This document shows positions 62,367-64,000 of a stretch of 64,000 nt of DNA, piece by piece. The DNA lies in NCBI RefSeq assembly GCF_021650975.2, contig NZ_CP091285.1, positions 3,534,001 through 3,598,000 of the forward strand. The letters run 5' to 3'. The stretch comes from Flavobacterium jumunjinense (GTDB lineage Bacteria > Bacteroidota > Bacteroidia > Flavobacteriales > Flavobacteriaceae). Under the pieces are notes generated by a model that worked only from the letters and a program-made list of their open reading frames with translations, was not told where the DNA came from and did not search any database. The position numbers and the translations under genes were made by a program. Positions within the stretch are counted from its first letter, which is position 1, and every line of letters starts with the position of its first letter.

Positions 62367-63944
62367 ATGTTCAAGTTTTTAAAGAACGATATTCCAGCGA
62401 GTATTGTTGTGTTTTTTGTGGCTTTACCTTTGTGTTTAGGTATTGCTTTAGCTAGTGATGCTCCACCATTATCAGGATTAATTTCGGGTATAATTGGAGG
62501 GATCGTAGTAGGTTTGATTAGTAAATCAAAAATAGGGGTGAGTGGTCCAGCTGCTGGTTTAGCAGCAATTGTTGCAAGTGCTATAAGTTCATTAGGAAGT
62601 TTTGAATTATTTTTATCTGCTGTAGTTTTAGCAGGTGTAATTCAAATACTTTTTGGTATAGTACGCTTAGGAGTTATTGGATATTTCTTTCCAAATAGTG
62701 TTATTAAAGGTATGCTTACAGGAATTGGAATCATTATTATTTTGAAGCAAATACCTCACTTTTTTGGATATGATAATGAAGCAGAAGGTGCTGATAGTTT
62801 TATTGAGCAATCTGGAGAGAATACTTTTAGTGCAATTATAAATGTTTTTGACAATATAACATTGGGCTCATTTATAATAGGTCTAATTGGGTTAATTATT
62901 ATTATATTTTGGGATAATGTGTTAACTAAAAAGCATCATTTCTTTAAGATTGTGCAAGGATCATTAGTTGCTGTATTTATAGGTACAATTTTACAAGTTT
63001 TTTTTAGTAACAATGCATCTTTGTTAATTGAAGGAAAGCATTTAGTGCAGGTTCCAGCTCCAGATAACTTATCTGGTTTTCTTGAACATTTAAAATTTCC
63101 AGATTTTAGTCAAATTTTTTCTTCTGATGTAATACTTATTGCTTTCACCCTCGCACTTGTGGCTAGTTTAGAAACATTATTAAGTGTTGAGGCAACAGAT
63201 AAATTAGATCCTGAAAAAAATATTACACCAACAAATAGAGAATTATTTGCACAAGGAATTGGAAATATATTTTCTGGTTTAATTGGAGGTTTGCCTATTA
63301 CTCAAGTTATTGTTAGAAGTTCTGCTAATGTTCAATCGAATGCTAAGACGAAGCTTTCAGCCATTTTGCATGGTTTCTTATTGCTTATTTCAGTTTTAGC
63401 TATTCCAATGCTTTTAAACCATATTCCAAAATCGGTTTTAGCATCAATTTTAATTATCGTAGGATTTAAGCTTGCTAAGCCTTCACTTTTCAAAAAAATG
63501 TTCAATTTAGGTTGGACACAATTTGTTCCTTTCATAATTACAGTTGTCTTTATCGTATTTAAAGATCTTTTATGGGGAATTTTTATTGGATTATTTATCG
63601 GTGTTATAGTTATTTTAGTAAAAAGTTATCAAAACTCTTTCTTTTTACATAAAAGTGAAAGTAAAGATCCTGAAGTTGTAAAAATGACATTTGCAGAAGA
63701 AATTACTTTTCTAAACAAGGCAACAATTCAAAGGGAATTATTTAACCTTCCTGAGAATTCTCGTTTAGAATTAGATATTAGAAAAACGACCTATTTAGAC
63801 AATGATATCGTTGAGATATTGGAAGATTTTGTAGTACAAGCTAAGAATAAGAACATTTTTGTGCTTTTAAAATCAGAAAGAGGTGAAGTTGATAATCCAA
63901 GTAGTTACATTGAATTTTTTAAATTAAGAAAACAATCAAGATAA
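62367..63944 (+). CDS. SulP/SLC26-family anion transporter
   Basis: A 525-residue transporter with about 10-12 helices and a C-terminal STAS domain (about 435-525; RLELDIRKTTYLDNDIVEIL). SulP signatures include LPLCLGIALASDAPPLSGLI, GVSGPAAGLAAIV and GLIGGLPITQVIVRSSANVQ. With a carbonic anhydrase-like gene starting 12 nt downstream, bicarbonate is the most likely substrate, though sulfate cannot be excluded. Confidence 0.9.
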   Translation: MFKFLKNDIPASIVVFFVALPLCLGIALASDAPPLSGLISGIIGGIVVGLISKSKIGVSGPAAGLAAIVASAISSLGSFELFLSAVVLAGVIQILFGIVRLGVIGYFFPNSVIKGMLTGIGIIIILKQIPHFFGYDNEAEGADSFIEQSGENTFSAIINVFDNITLGSFIIGLIGLIIIIFWDNVLTKKHHFFKIVQGSLVAVFIGTILQVFFSNNASLLIEGKHLVQVPAPDNLSGFLEHLKFPDFSQIFSSDVILIAFTLALVASLETLLSVEATDKLDPEKNITPTNRELFAQGIGNIFSGLIGGLPITQVIVRSSANVQSNAKTKLSAILHGFLLLISVLAIPMLLNHIPKSVLASILIIVGFKLAKPSLFKKMFNLGWTQFVPFIITVVFIVFKDLLWGIFIGLFIGVIVILVKSYQNSFFLHKSESKDPEVVKMTFAEEITFLNKATIQRELFNLPENSRLELDIRKTTYLDNDIVEILEDFVVQAKNKNIFVLLKSERGEVDNPSSYIEFFKLRKQSR

Positions 63945-63955
63945 ACAAATAGTTA

Positions 63956-64000
63956 TGAGTGATTTTTATAAAAAGATTATAGAGAATAATAAGTTATGGG
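63956..64000 (+). CDS. Probable beta-carbonic anhydrase, only the first 15 codons
   Basis: The frame starts MSDFYKKIIENNKLW and runs off the window. FYxKxxxNNKLW is the usual N-terminus of Bacteroidota beta-carbonic anhydrases, which often follow SulP transporters. The identification rests on this short stretch and the neighbour. Confidence 0.6.

Noticed and set aside
1..64000. tRNA and rRNA genes
   Set aside because: I saw no cloverleaf with a GGTTCRA-type T-loop and no rRNA-like GC-rich block.

Overview
The window is AT-rich chromosomal DNA from a member of Flavobacteriia, most likely a Flavobacterium-like organism. The reasons are a T9SS sorting-tail protein, many TAnnTTTG promoter boxes with no Shine-Dalgarno pattern, menaquinone genes (menB, menA, menC), a GH92 mannosidase, SRPBCC, YkgJ and DUF4920 proteins of flavobacterial type, and a lanthipeptide cluster with flavobacterial-style leaders. 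No tRNA, rRNA or CRISPR was seen.

1-21 kb is mostly housekeeping: prmA (cut by the left edge), a CvfB-like RNA-binding protein, a tail-fibre/S74 protein, an outer-membrane protein, a serine hydrolase, a GH92 mannosidase and a C1 peptidase, then a forward block with menB, an L,D-transpeptidase, two PH-domain membrane proteins, menA, an MBL hydrolase, a PaiB-like protein and menC, followed by miaE, a glycosyltransferase and a NUDIX hydrolase.

21-31 kb is a signalling module disturbed by transposons. A 7TMR-DISM histidine kinase and a NarL-type regulator precede a repetitive T9SS-secreted protein. An IS110 element and an IS4-family element (perfect 19-bp ends, 9-bp target duplication) follow. 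Then come a truncated, degenerate copy of the response regulator and a small protein resembling Rhodococcus VapA. The T9SS gene and the VapA-like gene share an ATGAGTAGG-containing palindrome upstream.

33.8-45.4 kb is the most unusual part. It is a run of mostly single, unrelated genes, all on the minus strand (hypothetical, lipoprotein, DKNYY-like, PhzF, SUKH-like), several of them decayed. They are separated by related spacers that begin AACG/AACAT 17-50 nt upstream of each start codon and often end GTTGTG/GTCAACAGCTA at the stop codon of the next gene. The spacer ends form imperfect paired boxes. This looks like an integron-type gene-cassette array lacking a visible integrase. A sulfur operon (DoxX pseudogene, DsrE-like, DoxDA) lies inside it, and six 43-bp hairpin repeats lie at its right end.

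47-54 kb is a class I lanthipeptide cluster: two nine-cysteine precursors, each behind a duplicated operator/promoter block and followed by a terminator, then LanC, a luciferase-like flavin oxidoreductase and full-length LanB. No transporter or leader protease is present. A 162-bp palindromic element follows LanB.

54-64 kb returns to core genes: SRPBCC, a MazG-like pyrophosphatase, a carboxymuconolactone decarboxylase/Crp pair, ilvE, DUF4920, a CxxCH lipoprotein, mnmD, divergent oxyR/dps with two dyads between them, and a SulP transporter followed by the first codons of a probable carbonic anhydrase.
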